Shown here: one piece after another, positions 43,305 through 55,082 of the stretch | Layout: each line of letters opens with the position of its first letter | Position numbering within the stretch: position 1 is the stretch's first letter | Translations under genes and position numbers: made by a program | The notes under the pieces: generated by a model | Seen by the model: the letters and a program-made list of their open reading frames with translations, nothing else | Told to the model about the DNA's origin: nothing | Databases searched by the model: none | Assembly (NCBI GenBank): GCA_036924285.1 | Contig: JAYKYS010000009.1 | Coordinates: forward strand, 11,904,001-11,968,000 | Source: Asterella californica | Taxonomy: Eukaryota; Streptophyta; Marchantiopsida; Marchantiales; Aytoniaceae | Length of the DNA: 64,000 nucleotides | Direction: 5' to 3'

Positions 43305-45708
43305 TGTGGTGCCCACAAATTACAGGATGCACGAATTTTTGAAATTTTTAAGAATAATAACTTGTTTGTATAACTGAAGAAGCGTTGTTACTTAAGGTTA
43401 CGTCTTCCTTAACATGAAGATGATCTTAAGAGCTGTTTGTAATAAAAAGTTGACTTCTTCAGAAGACGACCGTCTTCGGGAGAGCGTCTTCTCAGTGCGT
43501 CTTCGGAAGATGAGAAGACGGCGGAAGACACTTGTCTTCCGGAAGACAGCGACCGCGAAAACCTAACCACGAGTTTTCAAGTAAAACAGTAGGTGTACCT
43601 ACTGGGTCGCACCGAATAGGTAGGTAGGTCGGGGAAGACACCTAAGGTCGAAAACCCCTAATCTGCGGGGAAGATGCGTAAGGAAGCACATTAGGCGCAT
43701 TCCAACTTCTCGCAGCACAGCGCGCTTGAGAAGATCAATTGGAGAGAGTGAGCTTCGCAAGTGAGCTTTGAGAGAGAAATCGAGTAAGGACATCGAGGTA
43801 GGAGAGAACCAGTTGGTAGCTAGGTGAAGGGCGAGAACCGAATTGCGGGGACACGGAAGGTAGAGAACGAAGGCGTTCCTGTGAGCTCCCGAGAAGCTGA
43901 CACTGGAGAGTAGCGAGTAGAATCAAAGGTGGAATCGAGGCGTGGCCAGAAATTGACAGCAGGCACAGTCGTGAGGAGTCGCATTGGAGCTAGGACCAGA
44001 GCCAAGAAGTGCGCGGAGGTCGAAGGTAACTCGAGGAGCTGAAGAAGACTGTAGAGGTTCTTCCTCATGTTCTTTCCCCTTCCCACTTCTTCTCGCCTTT
44101 TTCTGGTATTCCCCGCGCTTCCTTGGTTGTGTGCAGGCAGCCTGATCGATTACCCCCACCCCCCATCTTTCCTATTGAGACATTGGGTGCGGAAGCACTG
44201 CCCAATTTTTGTCAGGCATCTTCCCACTTCTTCCTCAGCTTAATTCGAGCTTCCCTACACCTCGTCCTCAAATTGACGATCTCAGCTATCAATTTCCCTA
44301 CCCTACTACCTCTCTACCCCGAAACCTGGAACAGAAGACGATTCGGAAGATGGGAACATCTTCGGAAGACGCTTCTTAAACTTGATTGTCTTCGAAAGAC
44401 CATCTTCGGAAGACTGTCTTCGGAAGACTGTCTTCGGAAGTCGACTGAACACAATTCGTATCAAGGGTGGATTTGCTTTGCTTTTGTGTTAAGAGAGGCT
44501 TGGTACGAATCCTGAGTGGTGTGGTGAGTTGTTTTGTTATTTCGAGAAGTTGGAAGTCGGGAACTAGGCCTATGCCTCCCGGTCTTCCAAGCTTCTCAAC
44601 TCCACATCTTCCTAGAGAGACTAGAAGACTTAAAGGCTGGCAAAATGAGCGAGAAGACGTGAGGGTCCATTTGGGTCTCTTCTGTCCGATCCATAGCAGC
44701 CATTCCTTCTTCTTCCCGAACTTAGAAGAGAGTCGTGAGAATACTTGCTGGCAGAATCTGGAGAGAATGGTCGAGGGTCATGTCTTCCCATCGAGCAGCA
44801 ATGTTCTTCTGAGTGCGTATGAGAGGTGAGAAGTCAGAAGAACAGAGTGCAAATGTTTTGAGTCTGTTGTGAGGATAGATTGCGCGTAGGAAGACGAAGA
44901 CAGATGAGACTAGTGAAGAGAAGTCTGACTTCGGGAAGTCTTCCGAGAAAGACATTGAATCAGAAGCTGTCCCGAGTGTCTTCCCAAAGACCACTGTCAC
45001 CGCAAGAGCCCGCAACCGACTTCTGAACTTGTCATGCACTTTATGTTTCACGAATCTTGTATCTTCTGATAGGAAGTAGGATGTAATGCAAGGTGGGTTG
45101 TCTTCTTGGTAATCCATGCGAGGCCTTGCTTAGATAGGATTGTTTAGATATAGCTCGGAAGACGGGAGCTATCTAGGAAGTACTATTAGAATCCCGGAAG
45201 ACAGAGTAGCTGTCTTCTGGAAGACTAGTTTCGTCTTCTGAGAAGTAGAAGCTAGACTGTGGACACTTGGGAAGGACTGAGCCTTCAGCTCATAGTAGGT
45301 GCTTGTGGCTTAGTGCAATAGATCTTCCAGCATGACGATGCATCCGCGAGGTCTAGTGTTACCAGCGGCAGAATTGGCCGAGGCCACTCCTTTCCTCAAG
45401 GAGTTGGGTCTCGACTTCTTCATGTGGGATTGGAACCTCGCAGACCAGGGACTCCTGGAGGAGGTGTGGGCAGCGTTGCCACCTCGTAACCGTGTATCTG
45501 CGAAGGCAGGAGTAGCTCGAGGAAGACCATCTTCCTGGACTGAAGACTGGTGGCGCAAGGCTTTTCACAGGCCAGAGTCCGAGAACCGAGGATATTGGTA
45601 CGAGAAGAAGATCTTGCCTAGGATCGTGAGTTCGTGGCATGTGCCTGGGAGCACCACCTGCCTTTTTGTGGAAGACAGGCAGGGGAGGAACGGTTGGAAG
45701 ATAGAATC
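43305..45708 (+). repeat. A3 LTR, copy 1 (first 2.4 kb only)
   Basis: Starts TGTGGTGCCC after GAGTCTT of E. It aligns with 55083-57472, then breaks abruptly into D pol at 45708/45709. Confidence 0.92.
45332..45708 (+). pseudogene. LORF N-terminal fragment in A3 copy 1
   Basis: MTMHPRGLVLPAAELAE onward, 125 codons without a stop up to the duplication breakpoint. It then runs into antisense D sequence and ends at 45832. The conserved landmarks WDWNLADQGLLEEVW and RGYWYEKKILPRIVSSWHVPG are intact. It lacks the linker, coiled coil and tail. Confidence 0.85.
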
Positions 45709-48700
45709 GAGAAGTTCATCGAAATCAAGAAATCCTTCACGTCTTCGGAAAACCTTGACCCTTTTACCAGCAATGGGTAACTTCAAGAGTGTACCATCCA
45801 ATTCTCGCAAACCATATGTGGCGTTGTCGTGAACGACAACAACAACATAAGGACCAAACCAACGTCGTGCAAACTTCTTGATAGGGCTGTGTTGGTTATC
45901 CAAACTGTTGTCATATACTATGACCCAGTCACCTTCTCGGATCGGCTTCTTCCGCAGTCGATGTGTCTTGTCGAACCGCTCCTTGTTCTTCAACCTCGCC
46001 TCCTTGAGTTTGACCAATGCTTCTTCAAGGTCCTCCTCACGTCGCTCAAGCTGCTGAATTCGTAGTGCCAATAGTCCCTCCCTATCAGAACCATCCTCCC
46101 AAGGTAGACATACCCAAGTAGGAACGTCTCTTTCTGCTGGCATGATAGGTTTTTGACCGGTCATCAATTCTGTGGGCATGTAACCAGTGACAGTACTATG
46201 AGTAGTTCTATCAGCCCACAACGCAAAAGGAAGAAGTCTAGGCCTGTCCCCATGACGCCCCCTGCACGCTTTCACCAATGCTTGGATGATTGGTGGGTGC
46301 CCTCGTTCACTTTTCCCATTCGCTTCCGGGTTCATCGAAGTGGTCAACTTCAATCGTATTCCATATCCGTTGAAGAACTCACGTGCTTCATCTGCATTCA
46401 ACTCTCCTCTATCTGCACGGATTCTCCCCACGCTTCTATATCTAGAAACTATATCTTCTAATATGAATCGACAGACAGTTTCAGTAGCTTTGGTGCGTAG
46501 AGCCCTCCCTTCTACAAAGTTAGATAGCTCTTCCCGAGCCAAAACTAAATGACACATGCCCCAAATTCCTGGTGGCATGGCAACCAAATCCAAAACCCAT
46601 TGGAAATGAATGGACAAGGGATATGTGGGTCTCAATCCATCTCTATACCGAATCTTGGATTGGAATTGACATTCAATGCATGACCCAACGAACTTCTCTA
46701 CATCTCGATACAATCCTTTCCACCAATACCTCTCCTTGATCTTGGTAAAGGTCGCCCATGTACCTCGATGATCTGCCCATAAGGTATCATGAAATTGTTC
46801 GAGTACTTGTTTCTTGGTCTCTGCATCATCCACTACTCTCAAGGGTACTCCATCTCTCCTCTTTGGCCTCTTCCACAGATATCCATCTCGTAATAGATAG
46901 CCATAGGCTTGATGTCGTATCTCCTTGAAGACTTTCTTCGTCCATTCTTCATACTTCTGAAGAGTGCTTAGATAGCGTCCGATTTCTTTGAGCCTCCCAC
47001 AGTAGAGTTCTTCCCTGAAAGGAAGAACACCATCCAAGCGACTCCGGTCCTCGCTTGATAGTTGTAGAACTTGCCCCTCCTCTGCATCATCTTCATCCAT
47101 ATCTTCCGCCTCCATATCTTCTTCTTGAGAGTACCTAGCTCTAGACAACATGTCTGCCATCGAGTTCATCTTCCCTGCTATGTGCCTCAACTCTGGATTC
47201 AACGACCTAATGTAAGCTATCCAACGTAACATAGCAATATCAGGCGTTGTGCAGTTTGCTATCATTCCCAACAGAGGTAAGCAATCAGTTTCAAGTAGTA
47301 CATGTGCTCCAATGAGATACTCCTTCTCAGCTTTCATTGCAGTTACAATGCCCCATAGCTCTCGTTTGACTTGAGGGTATCTCCTTTGTCGATCCGAAAG
47401 TATGCGAGCACCAAATCTTGTTGCAAACCTCTTTTCCTCACCATCATCCTGCCCTATTGCCCAACCTATAGCGATAGGACTAGCATCAACAGTAACGACT
47501 ATGGGTCTACCACAATCATAGCTCAACTGTCGTAGAACTGGTGGTGATTTCAACGCTTCTTTTAGTCGCACCATAGCGACCCTCTGCTCCTCACCCCAAG
47601 TGAACCTCCTTTGCTTCCTTAGCAACTCATACAACAGTTCAGACATGTGACCAAAATGAGGAATCCACACTCGATAGAACAAACAAGCTCCCAAGAATCT
47701 CCTAACCTCTGTGGTGTTGACACAATATTTCATCCTCCCAATGGCATCAACCTTTGATGGGTTTGGACGTCGACCAAAAGCTCCACAAAGATGACCAACA
47801 ACAACAATCACTGGTACTCCAAAGCTCGACTTCTCTGCTGAAAGAGTGAGATTTACCTCCTCAAGCCTTGTTAAGATCATCTCCACATCGTGAATATGAT
47901 CAACCACAAACTTTCGACATTCATCCTCAGTCAGCTTCTCATCTTTGTCTTCGACCGCACACCCTTTCATAAGAATATCATCTATGAAAGGTATGGTCTT
48001 CTCCGGAATGAATTCTCTCAAAATCCTATTCATTGCATTTTGCACATGCGCAACAGAGTTTGTCGCTCCTTGCGGTAATGTACACATTCTTACAAGCCCA
48101 AGCGGAGTACGCATGGTGGTGAGATCTCTGCTCTCCATTGCCAACTGGAACTGATCATACCCAGAGTATAAATCTCCAATCGAGTAGATAGCACGACCAG
48201 CAAAAGCTTCTGCAACTTCATCTACTATGGGTCCTGCTCCCATGTTTCGAATAGTCACCTTGTTAGCATGTTGCATGTCTTGGATGAACCTAAGAGCCCC
48301 TGACTTCTTGGGTACAGTAAACCACCGACTCGAGTAAGGTCCCATAGATGGCTCTAAAATACCCATGCGTATCTTCTCCTTCAACAACTCAATAAGCTTT
48401 GGCAACATAGCTCGTGGTACTGGTATAGGCTTCAAGTCCCAAGGCACATGTGGTACTGTGAAGATCACCATGGGTGCTACAACACTCGTATCTACACATC
48501 CAATCTCTTCTGCACTGAAAGCAAAAGCCTTTCCATGCCTTCTCAACATCTCATGAAAACGCTTTCTCTCTTCCTCAGTGAGAAACTCACCCCCTCCAAT
48601 CTGTAGTCGTTTGAGTGTCTCTTCTGTGAACCTGTGCCCTACTCTTTGTGAATCCCGCAGAACTGGTTCAGTCGATGCTCGTTCCACTTGCTTGTTAGAG

Positions 48701-49230
48701 TCTTCAGGTAGTTGAGTAACCACCGGCTTCACTTTACGCGCCACAGTCTTGTATTTTGTATGAACCTGTGCTTCTTGGTGTTTCATGGCTCTACTCCTTT
48801 CTGACTCCAACTCATGATCTCCTTTCATCTGAAGCTGAACCTTGTAGCCATCCTCGACGAATCTTGTAATCTCTTCATGTAACTCACGTGAACGAATCGC
48901 GACTAATCCATTAACCAAAAAATCGGTGCTTATAAACGACAAAACCTCCTCAAGAGTATTTTCAAAGCCCTCTTCTTCATACACCCCGTTAATGAACTCC
49001 TGATCTAACAAAACTCCTTGAGTTCTGAAGAGATCTTCCTTCTTCTTCACACATCGTTTTTGTACACTATCCATCTCTTCTACCACTCGAAATCTATTTA
49101 CACATGTTTCAGAAAACTGAGCAAATCCACATTTAAACATCTCTTCTTCATCTTCTGGCACTAGCCGAAGGCTCTTTCTCCTATCAACACTCCCATACTC
49201 CCGCTCTACAGGAGTACTAACTAAAAATCC
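45709..49230 (-). CDS. pol: D Pol: RT, RNase H and integrase, open frame entered by -1 shift
   Basis: Open for over 1,150 codons from the slippery site at 49224-49230; the first internal start-like codon is GTG at 49161. Order from the right: pre-RT linker shared with B (TKYKTVARKVKPV, VPHVPWDLKPIPV), RT with AIYSIGDLYSGYDQF near 48170, LPQGATNSVAHVQNAM near 48050 and FIDDILMKG near 47975, then RNase H with VVTVDASPIAIG near 47490, VKRELWGI near 47360 and MADMLSRA near 47150. Integrase follows: HHCC zinc domain near 46790-46670, DLVAMP near 46580, RADRGE near 46420, KSERGH near 46310 and RRWFGPYVV near 45860. The last codons (from DSIFQPFLP) are antisense A3 LTR across the breakpoint, not pol. 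Confidence 0.85.
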
Positions 49231-50396
49231 GAAAACTCTTTGTCAGTCCTTAAGGGACTGTCCCTCAGCTTCTCTCTGTTCCTTTCATGACCCGTACGTA
49301 CAGTAAGAAACTGAACCGCCCTCGTACCATCTTGACTTCTAATACGAGCATAATGAGATCCATCGTCCATTACTTTCGTCTCCATCCTAGACGCAGTAAT
49401 ATATGGTTGACCTAGGATCACAGGATAAGCAGCTACACTCTGAACAACAAAGTTTTGTTCTATCTCTACATCTCCTATCCGAGTCTTGACAGCTGGACAA
49501 GCACCAAAAAGTTCACCTCTTTGGTTGTTAGCAGCACGAAGAACCCATCCATGTCCTGTGTCGATTGGCCACTTCCCTTTCTCGTAAACATTTTTGGACA
49601 TGATGTTAATCTCCGAACCGTGATCCACCAACGCCACTATAGCCTCTGACAAGTTACCCAGTCGGACCCTTGTCTCTGTGGTTGCACGAGCCCAATATGC
49701 TCGAGAATAGTGACTCTCATGCTGCTTCTCGTCGCCATGTTCTGCAGCACAGTCTGAAACTCTTGCCTCTCTTCCTTTCGACGCCTGTAGTACATGCTTT
49801 TGGGCAAATACGCGACCTAACTCTTCATCTTCTTCCCCAGTGATGTCAGTATTCAATGCTTTCACCATCACTGTATCCGCAGTCATCTGCCTCTTTCTCT
49901 TGATCACATCTATGATCAACTCATGAAAGTCACGTTTTGCTATCCCTAAGGCCTCTCGCAAGGAAAATTCTATTTTTGCATCCAAAATTCTCTCTTCAAG
50001 AATCTCCTTCAAGTTGGTGCTGGTCTCGATATCAGACTGTAGTCTGTAGGTCGGTGCTTTACCTTTGCCCTTTGAAGAAGCTCCTTTGCCTTTCTCTCTC
50101 ATCTCCGTGTCATAAATAGGAACATCAACCATAGGTTCAGATGTAGATGCCCCTTGAGACGTCGAAGGGATATCAGAAGGTGATGTCTCTTGTTGCCCTC
50201 TCCTCTTCGTGGCTCTGGCTCTCCTTGTAGCCTCCTCCGGATCAGCAACATCATCATCACGTCTCCTTTTCTCTTCTACAATCGCATCTTGCCAGCTTAC
50301 ATGCTTCTCTTGCACCAAGTAAGCCTTGACACACCCTGCCTCTACAGGATCATCCCATCTAGTAATGCGGCGAATTGCCTCCGCACCTCGTAACAT
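49221..50396 (-). CDS. D Gag C-terminal spacer and protease, open frame
   Basis: A 391-codon stretch in the gag frame after a stop at 50472-50474. First a charged spacer with the STNLKEILEERILDAKIEFSL segment shared with B, then a retropepsin-like domain with VALVDHGSEINIMS near 49605-49645 and ILGQPYITASRM near 49405. The active site has Asp-His-Gly instead of Asp-Ser/Thr-Gly, as in B. The frame ends at 49221-49223, one codon after the slippery heptamer. Processing of Gag and Gag-Pol is the expected role; whether a His at this position supports catalysis is unknown to me. Confidence 0.8.
   Translation of the reverse strand: MLRGAEAIRRITRWDDPVEAGCVKAYLVQEKHVSWQDAIVEEKRRRDDDVADPEEATRRARATKRRGQQETSPSDIPSTSQGASTSEPMVDVPIYDTEMREKGKGASSKGKGKAPTYRLQSDIETSTNLKEILEERILDAKIEFSLREALGIAKRDFHELIIDVIKRKRQMTADTVMVKALNTDITGEEDEELGRVFAQKHVLQASKGREARVSDCAAEHGDEKQHESHYSRAYWARATTETRVRLGNLSEAIVALVDHGSEINIMSKNVYEKGKWPIDTGHGWVLRAANNQRGELFGACPAVKTRIGDVEIEQNFVVQSVAAYPVILGQPYITASRMETKVMDDGSHYARIRSQDGTRAVQFLTVRTGHERNREKLRDSPLRTDKEFSDF
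49224..49230 (-). promoter_or_regulatory. D candidate -1 frameshift heptamer GGATTTT
   Basis: On the minus strand TCG-GAT-TTT-TAG ends the gag-PR frame. G-GAT-TTT is in the correct phase for tandem -1 slippage, directly before the stop, and the -1 frame is open into pol. GGAUUUU is a slippery heptamer known from dianthovirus RNA. B has GGGTTTT near the same place. Confidence 0.65.
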
Positions 50397-50471
50397 TACT
50401 TCTCGTGGAACTTCAACTACATCGCTCTTAACAGCTGCTACAACCGGTACATCTACTTCAATCGCAAATGT

Positions 50472-51539
50472 TTATGGCTCTATTGTGCGTATCGCCGTAG
50501 CTATACCAACCTGACCTCTCACCAAACTCTTCATTCCTCCCTTATCAAAGTTGGTATTCAACGGCGCACCAGTTTGGGCGAGATGAATCTTTCCATCTCT
50601 AAAATTCACGACTCCGGTTCTGAGAGCTTCGGAAAACTCCTCACAATCTCGTCGTTGGTGTTCAGTACTGTCACACCAAATACATCTTCTAACAAAATTT
50701 CTGCTAGTTGAAGATGCATTGGTATCACCAGGACTTCGACTATGCTTTAGCTCTGCCATCTCTGTCCTTAACTCTCTCAGACCCTTAACCAACTCATCGA
50801 TTGCAGAATCTTCAATCTTGCTATTGGCAGGCTTGGGCAATGGAGCTAAAGAGACATCAGACCTCAAGGTTGCAGCTCTACCTCTTCCACGTTTTTGCTT
50901 CGTGAGAATAGTAACAGCTTCCTCTACCTTTCTCCAGTCTGTGCTCACTCCTCCTTCTTCTCCCTTGTCTGCTAGCATCAAGAAAAGCTTGTCCTCTAGA
51001 TTTTCATCAGCAGCTTCTAGAAAAAGTTCTGTCTTCCTTAAGTCAAGCGTCGTCCTCTCAGATGAAGACAATTGACAGAACCGTTTCTCAAACTCACGTA
51101 GCAACTCATTTGGTGTCATCTCATTCCCCGGACGCTGCTCTATCCACTCCAAGAACGTTCTCTTGGTGACTCTATCCGCATCATCATCAAAAAATTCACT
51201 CTTCAACCTCTGCTCATACTCCTCTCAAGAACTCGTACATGCATCCTTCAGCTTTGTCACTTGACTACGGATCTCAGGTATCACAGCCAACTCGAAACTA
51301 GAAATCATCTCTGTCTCAGGCACACGATTTACCTCCATCTCACAAATATACTCCCGAACATACTTCGTGATGTTCCTTCCATCGAACCTCCCCAACTTCT
51401 TCACCACCGCTTGTAGAGCTCTTGTAGACTTCTGCTCCCCAACATCGCCCCCTTGTTGTTGTCTCAACAACATCGTCAATGCTCGAAGCAGATCGTCCGC
51501 TCCTCCTCCGCTCGTCCCCATTGCTTCGGGAAGATTCAT
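50472..51539 (-). pseudogene. gag: D Gag
   Basis: The likely start is ATG 51539 (MNLPEAMG). A TGA at 51225-51227 and the stop at 50472-50474 are the only breaks in the frame. Gag core: EQKSTRALQAVVKKLGRFDGRNITKYVRE near 51430-51350 and TKRTFLEWIEQRPGNEM near 51160-51110. One CCHC zinc knuckle, CIWCDSTEHQRRDC, lies near 50690-50645. The layout matches B and C but with clear divergence, so D is a sister family rather than the direct parent of B. With only two stops it is a recent loss of function. Confidence 0.82.
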
Positions 51540-51585
51540 ACTTGACGCTCCTCGGCAACAACTCACTCAACCACCTCAAAACGTG

Positions 51586-51603
51586 CTCTCAGTAGAAGCA
51601 CCA
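51586..51603 (-). promoter_or_regulatory. D primer binding site (TGGTGCTTCTACTGAGAG)
   Basis: Four bases inside the 5' LTR and one base different from B and C. Confidence 0.7.
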
Positions 51604-51607
51604 AATA

Positions 51608-53641
51608 TGTCGTAGCGAGAGCCTTTCCTTTGAGCAAGGGCGTACCTTCTAGCTGTGGTTAGCGATCGATGCACAGCAGAGCGACTAATATCTTGTAGAT
51701 TTCTCTCTAACTTCCTCGATAACTAAGCACTTTCTTTCTCTCAGTAAAGGGTCAAGATAACTACACGAAAACGTTGGATGATCATGAGCACGACAAACGG
51801 GATATGTGATGACATGATCTCTCGGTAGTATTCCTCTCCGAAGTTTCTCACTACTAGGGCTTCGTACATGGCTTTGGGTCGACAGATGTGTCTTATCTCG
51901 CACTGGGTGTTAAAGTTTACAGGAGGGAGCTGATTTAGATCCATCCTTCGTTAGATGAGGATAAAGACGGTGAGATCCCATTCTTGGCCGTAAGTGACAA
52001 CAGGTAAGATCACAGGGACAGGCGAGAGCATGACTTGCGCGGTAAAGTTATGCCCGAAGGATCCTATCAGAAACTGTTGAAAGTGAACTCGTTTCATATA
52101 CATCAGTTTAATCGAGAAAGGGTTTCGAAAAGGGAATCTGGGCGGTAAGTAGAGTCCTTCGTCCATCTCTCACAACTTGTGCACTCCAACTACAAAGGTA
52201 TATCGATCCATAAAACTCTGATTCAATCTCATAGGATCATCACGATCTCTCCACGAACAATCTCTTGGATTTTTTCCCAGGTCGAATGCCCCCACACAGG
52301 TCACTCCCTTTTGCTTAAAAGTTTCGAACACAAAACAAGGATAGGTGCAACCTCCCTAACCAAGCAACCCAAGCCTCACGGACCGATGAGGTGGCACACA
52401 TGCACATCGCATGTTTGGTGCCGTCATACTCATCCACGTGTGGGTCTTCTGGGTGAAAGGTTCTATTGCATGCACCGTAACGTGTCCCAAAAACCGGAGA
52501 CTAGGCTAGACAGGTAGTCGACTCTACAGGTCAAGGATCGCACTTTGCCACGTTGAGTGCGAACCTAACAACCACATGACGTGGATACAACGTAGGTCGC
52601 TAAAGTCATATCTACGCCTAGAATTCTCCCCAAAGCAATACAAATGTCGCACTGGATACTTTTCAGCCAGCTGCCGCTAACAACTCGAGACCTAGAGTAG
52701 ATATCGTTGCCGATATAACTCGGCAGAAAAACCAGCGAACTTTCACACATGATAGGTATAGATCTACAGCTCAGTCTCCTCTCAAACTTGCCACGTAGGT
52801 AGGATACTAAAATCTCTACTTGCAGGTCAAATTTCAGGAAGATCTGACGGCTAGATCTCCTCCCACAATTAACACAAATCCACAGAAACTAACACGCACT
52901 TCCAATCTCAGATTCAAGACAGAAGCTTCTTCGACTAAATGAACCGTCCACTTCCACTCCAACTTCCTGTGCTATCAATTCAGAAGGTAAACTCACTACA
53001 CAGGAAATTTGAGCCGATTTGACCGTTCTGATCGTCCTCCATAAATCTGCAAACTCGCTGCTTCAGATTGACAGCTTTCTGCACCCCGGCGCCTTCAAAT
53101 CGCCATTGCGCTCAATCCGCAGAACATCCGGTGGTGAAATTTGTGGTCAGAGCTTCAGCAGCTGACAGACTACAAGCTCATGAAATCTGGTCTCAATCTG
53201 ACGGCTCAATCACTCAAACCCCTTAATCTTACAATCGGAAGAGAAACTCTTGTACTCTCATCACTCTATGAACTTCAAATTGCCATAACGTATGCTATGG
53301 ACCTCCAAATCGAGTGAAATTTGTGGTCAGATTGCTCCTCCCGTCGAGAGCTCTCCGTCCATGCCCTCTGATCTCCAAAATCCCCCGTCAAAGTGCCCCG
53401 AACCTCCCAGAGCGCACACTTAGGTAGATGACAAGTTACCTTCACTTATTTGAGGACCAATGAGAAGTTAAAGGACCCCACCTTGTCCTTTTGCACCCCA
53501 TAAAGCCCCTCAGCAGATAATAGAGCATTCTAAGCTCATAAGAGCAAAGTTTTAGATCCCATTACACCACAACTTTTACAATTGTGTGCAAAACACACTT
53601 ATACGCGTAATTTACATACTAACTGGTCCCACAACAGGACA
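51608..53641 (-). repeat. D 5' LTR
   Basis: 2034 bp, TGTC to GACA, followed on the right by ACGG. It aligns with the solo LTR 39831-41863. Its left terminus resembles the B and C LTR ends. Confidence 0.93.
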
Positions 53642-53645
53642 ACGG
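53642..53645. other. Target site duplication of D, right flank (ACGG)
   Basis: ACGG after GACA, then E coding sequence. The matching left flank was lost with the D 3' end. Confidence 0.78.
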
Positions 53646-55082
53646 TTCTTCTCCCTCATCATCAAAAGCCCTCGACAAAAGATCAGCATTCGCATACTTT
53701 TTCCCCGGTCTATCTTCGATCACATAATCGTATTCTGTTAGAAGGATCTTCCAACGAGCAATACGACCTTGACATTAGGCTTATTAAAGATATATTTTAA
53801 AGCCTTGTGATCTATGACGATGAAAAGTTTCCCTCCTAGCAAGTAGTGTCGAAATTTCTTCAATCCAAAGATCACCGCTAATCCTTCTCGCTTAGTCACG
53901 AAGTAATTCTTCTCTGTTGGAACCATCTACCTACTAGCAGAAGCTATAAGATGATCATGCCCATCTTCATCTAACTGACTTAATGTACATCCGATTGCTA
54001 CATTGGAGGCATCCGTATACAGAATAAACGCTTTACTCCACTCAAGTTTAGCAAGTATAGGAGTTATCATCAATGCCTTTTTCAGCTCCTCAAATGCTTC
54101 CTTTGCCTTCTGATCATTCACTATCAAGTCAAAATCAACTCCCTTCTTCATGTACACAGTCAAAGCTATTGCTTTGTTTGAGAAGGAAAAGACAAACCTA
54201 CGATCATATCCAACCATGCCAAGAAACTGTCTCAACTTTGTCAAGTTGATCAGAAATGGAAGATCTACAATCTTCTTCACCTTCTCGGGATCTACCGCAA
54301 TCCCATTCTTGGAAATGATGTGCCCTAACAGCAGACCTTCTTCGCAGCCAAAGATGCACTTCTTTGGATTTAGAGAAGCGTTGGCTTGCTCCAATCGCTG
54401 CAAAACTTTGATCACATGATCAAAGTAGTCCTCCTTTCTTCCGTACACACAGAAATTGTCAATGAAATCACGAACAAACTTCCCTATGAATGGTTCAAAC
54501 ACCTTGTTCATGAACCTTTGAAACGTGGTCGGAGCATTACACAGTCCGAATGGCATCACTCGAAATGTAAATGTTCTCCAAAGAGTAGTGAAAGTAGTCA
54601 ACTGCTGGTACTCCTATCTTGATCCGATTATACCCACTATAACCATCACCAAAGCTGTACCACTCATGACCAGCAACTTCCTCCAAAATCTCACCTATAA
54701 ATGGTAGAGGATAATAATCCTTCTTGGTAACTGCATTCAGCTTTTTATAGTCTATGCACACTCCAGCTTACCATTCTTCTTCTTGACAATCACAATGGAT
54801 GAAACCCATTCTGAGTTCTCCACCTCATAGATGAAACTCGCCTCCTTCAACTTGTCTATTTCCTCCTTGACCATCATTGCTGTTGTAGGATTGACCTTTT
54901 TCTGCTTCTGCCGAACTGGTCTTGCGTTCTCCTCCAATTTGATTCGATGAGTCTCTACAGTTACCTCCTTCAAATCCTTGTAGCTGAAAGCAAACACATG
55001 GATATGTTTTCGAAATATATCTAGGAATCTACTTTTCTCCTCTTGAATGACATTGATACCAAACTTCAAGGTAGAGAGTCTT
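53646..55082 (-). pseudogene. pol: E reverse transcriptase and RNase H, copy 2
   Basis: Same content and breaks as 41868-43304, including the FIDN active-site change (near 54465). A few private substitutions, such as a stop before the MVPTEKNYF segment near 53927, separate the two. It ends on the right at the A3 LTR. Confidence 0.85.

Larger units (their letters stand above)
39831..45708. repeat. Segmental duplication, copy 1
   Basis: D LTR, E RT/RNase H and the first 2.4 kb of the A3 LTR. It matches 51608-57472 almost base for base with only scattered differences. Homology starts exactly at the D LTR edge and stops at 45708, inside LORF. Confidence 0.93.
45709..53641 (-). mobile_element. 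D: Ty3/gypsy element, 3' end missing, inserted in E
   Basis: Minus strand. 5' LTR (51608-53641), primer site, gag, protease, slippery site and a long open pol up to 45709, where the 3' end of pol, PPT and 3' LTR are replaced by the duplication breakpoint. The right flank carries the ACGG duplication (53642-53645). Its pol is the most intact in the window. Lineage features shared with B and C: LTR termini, primer site, CIWCDS zinc knuckle and (with B) DHG protease. Confidence 0.9.

Noticed and set aside
49221..49230. Simple decay as the cause of the D frame change at the gag-PR end
   Set aside because: The same -1 relation occurs at the same boundary in B, and both have a slippery heptamer in phase. 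Decay remains possible, but the programmed shift is the better reading.
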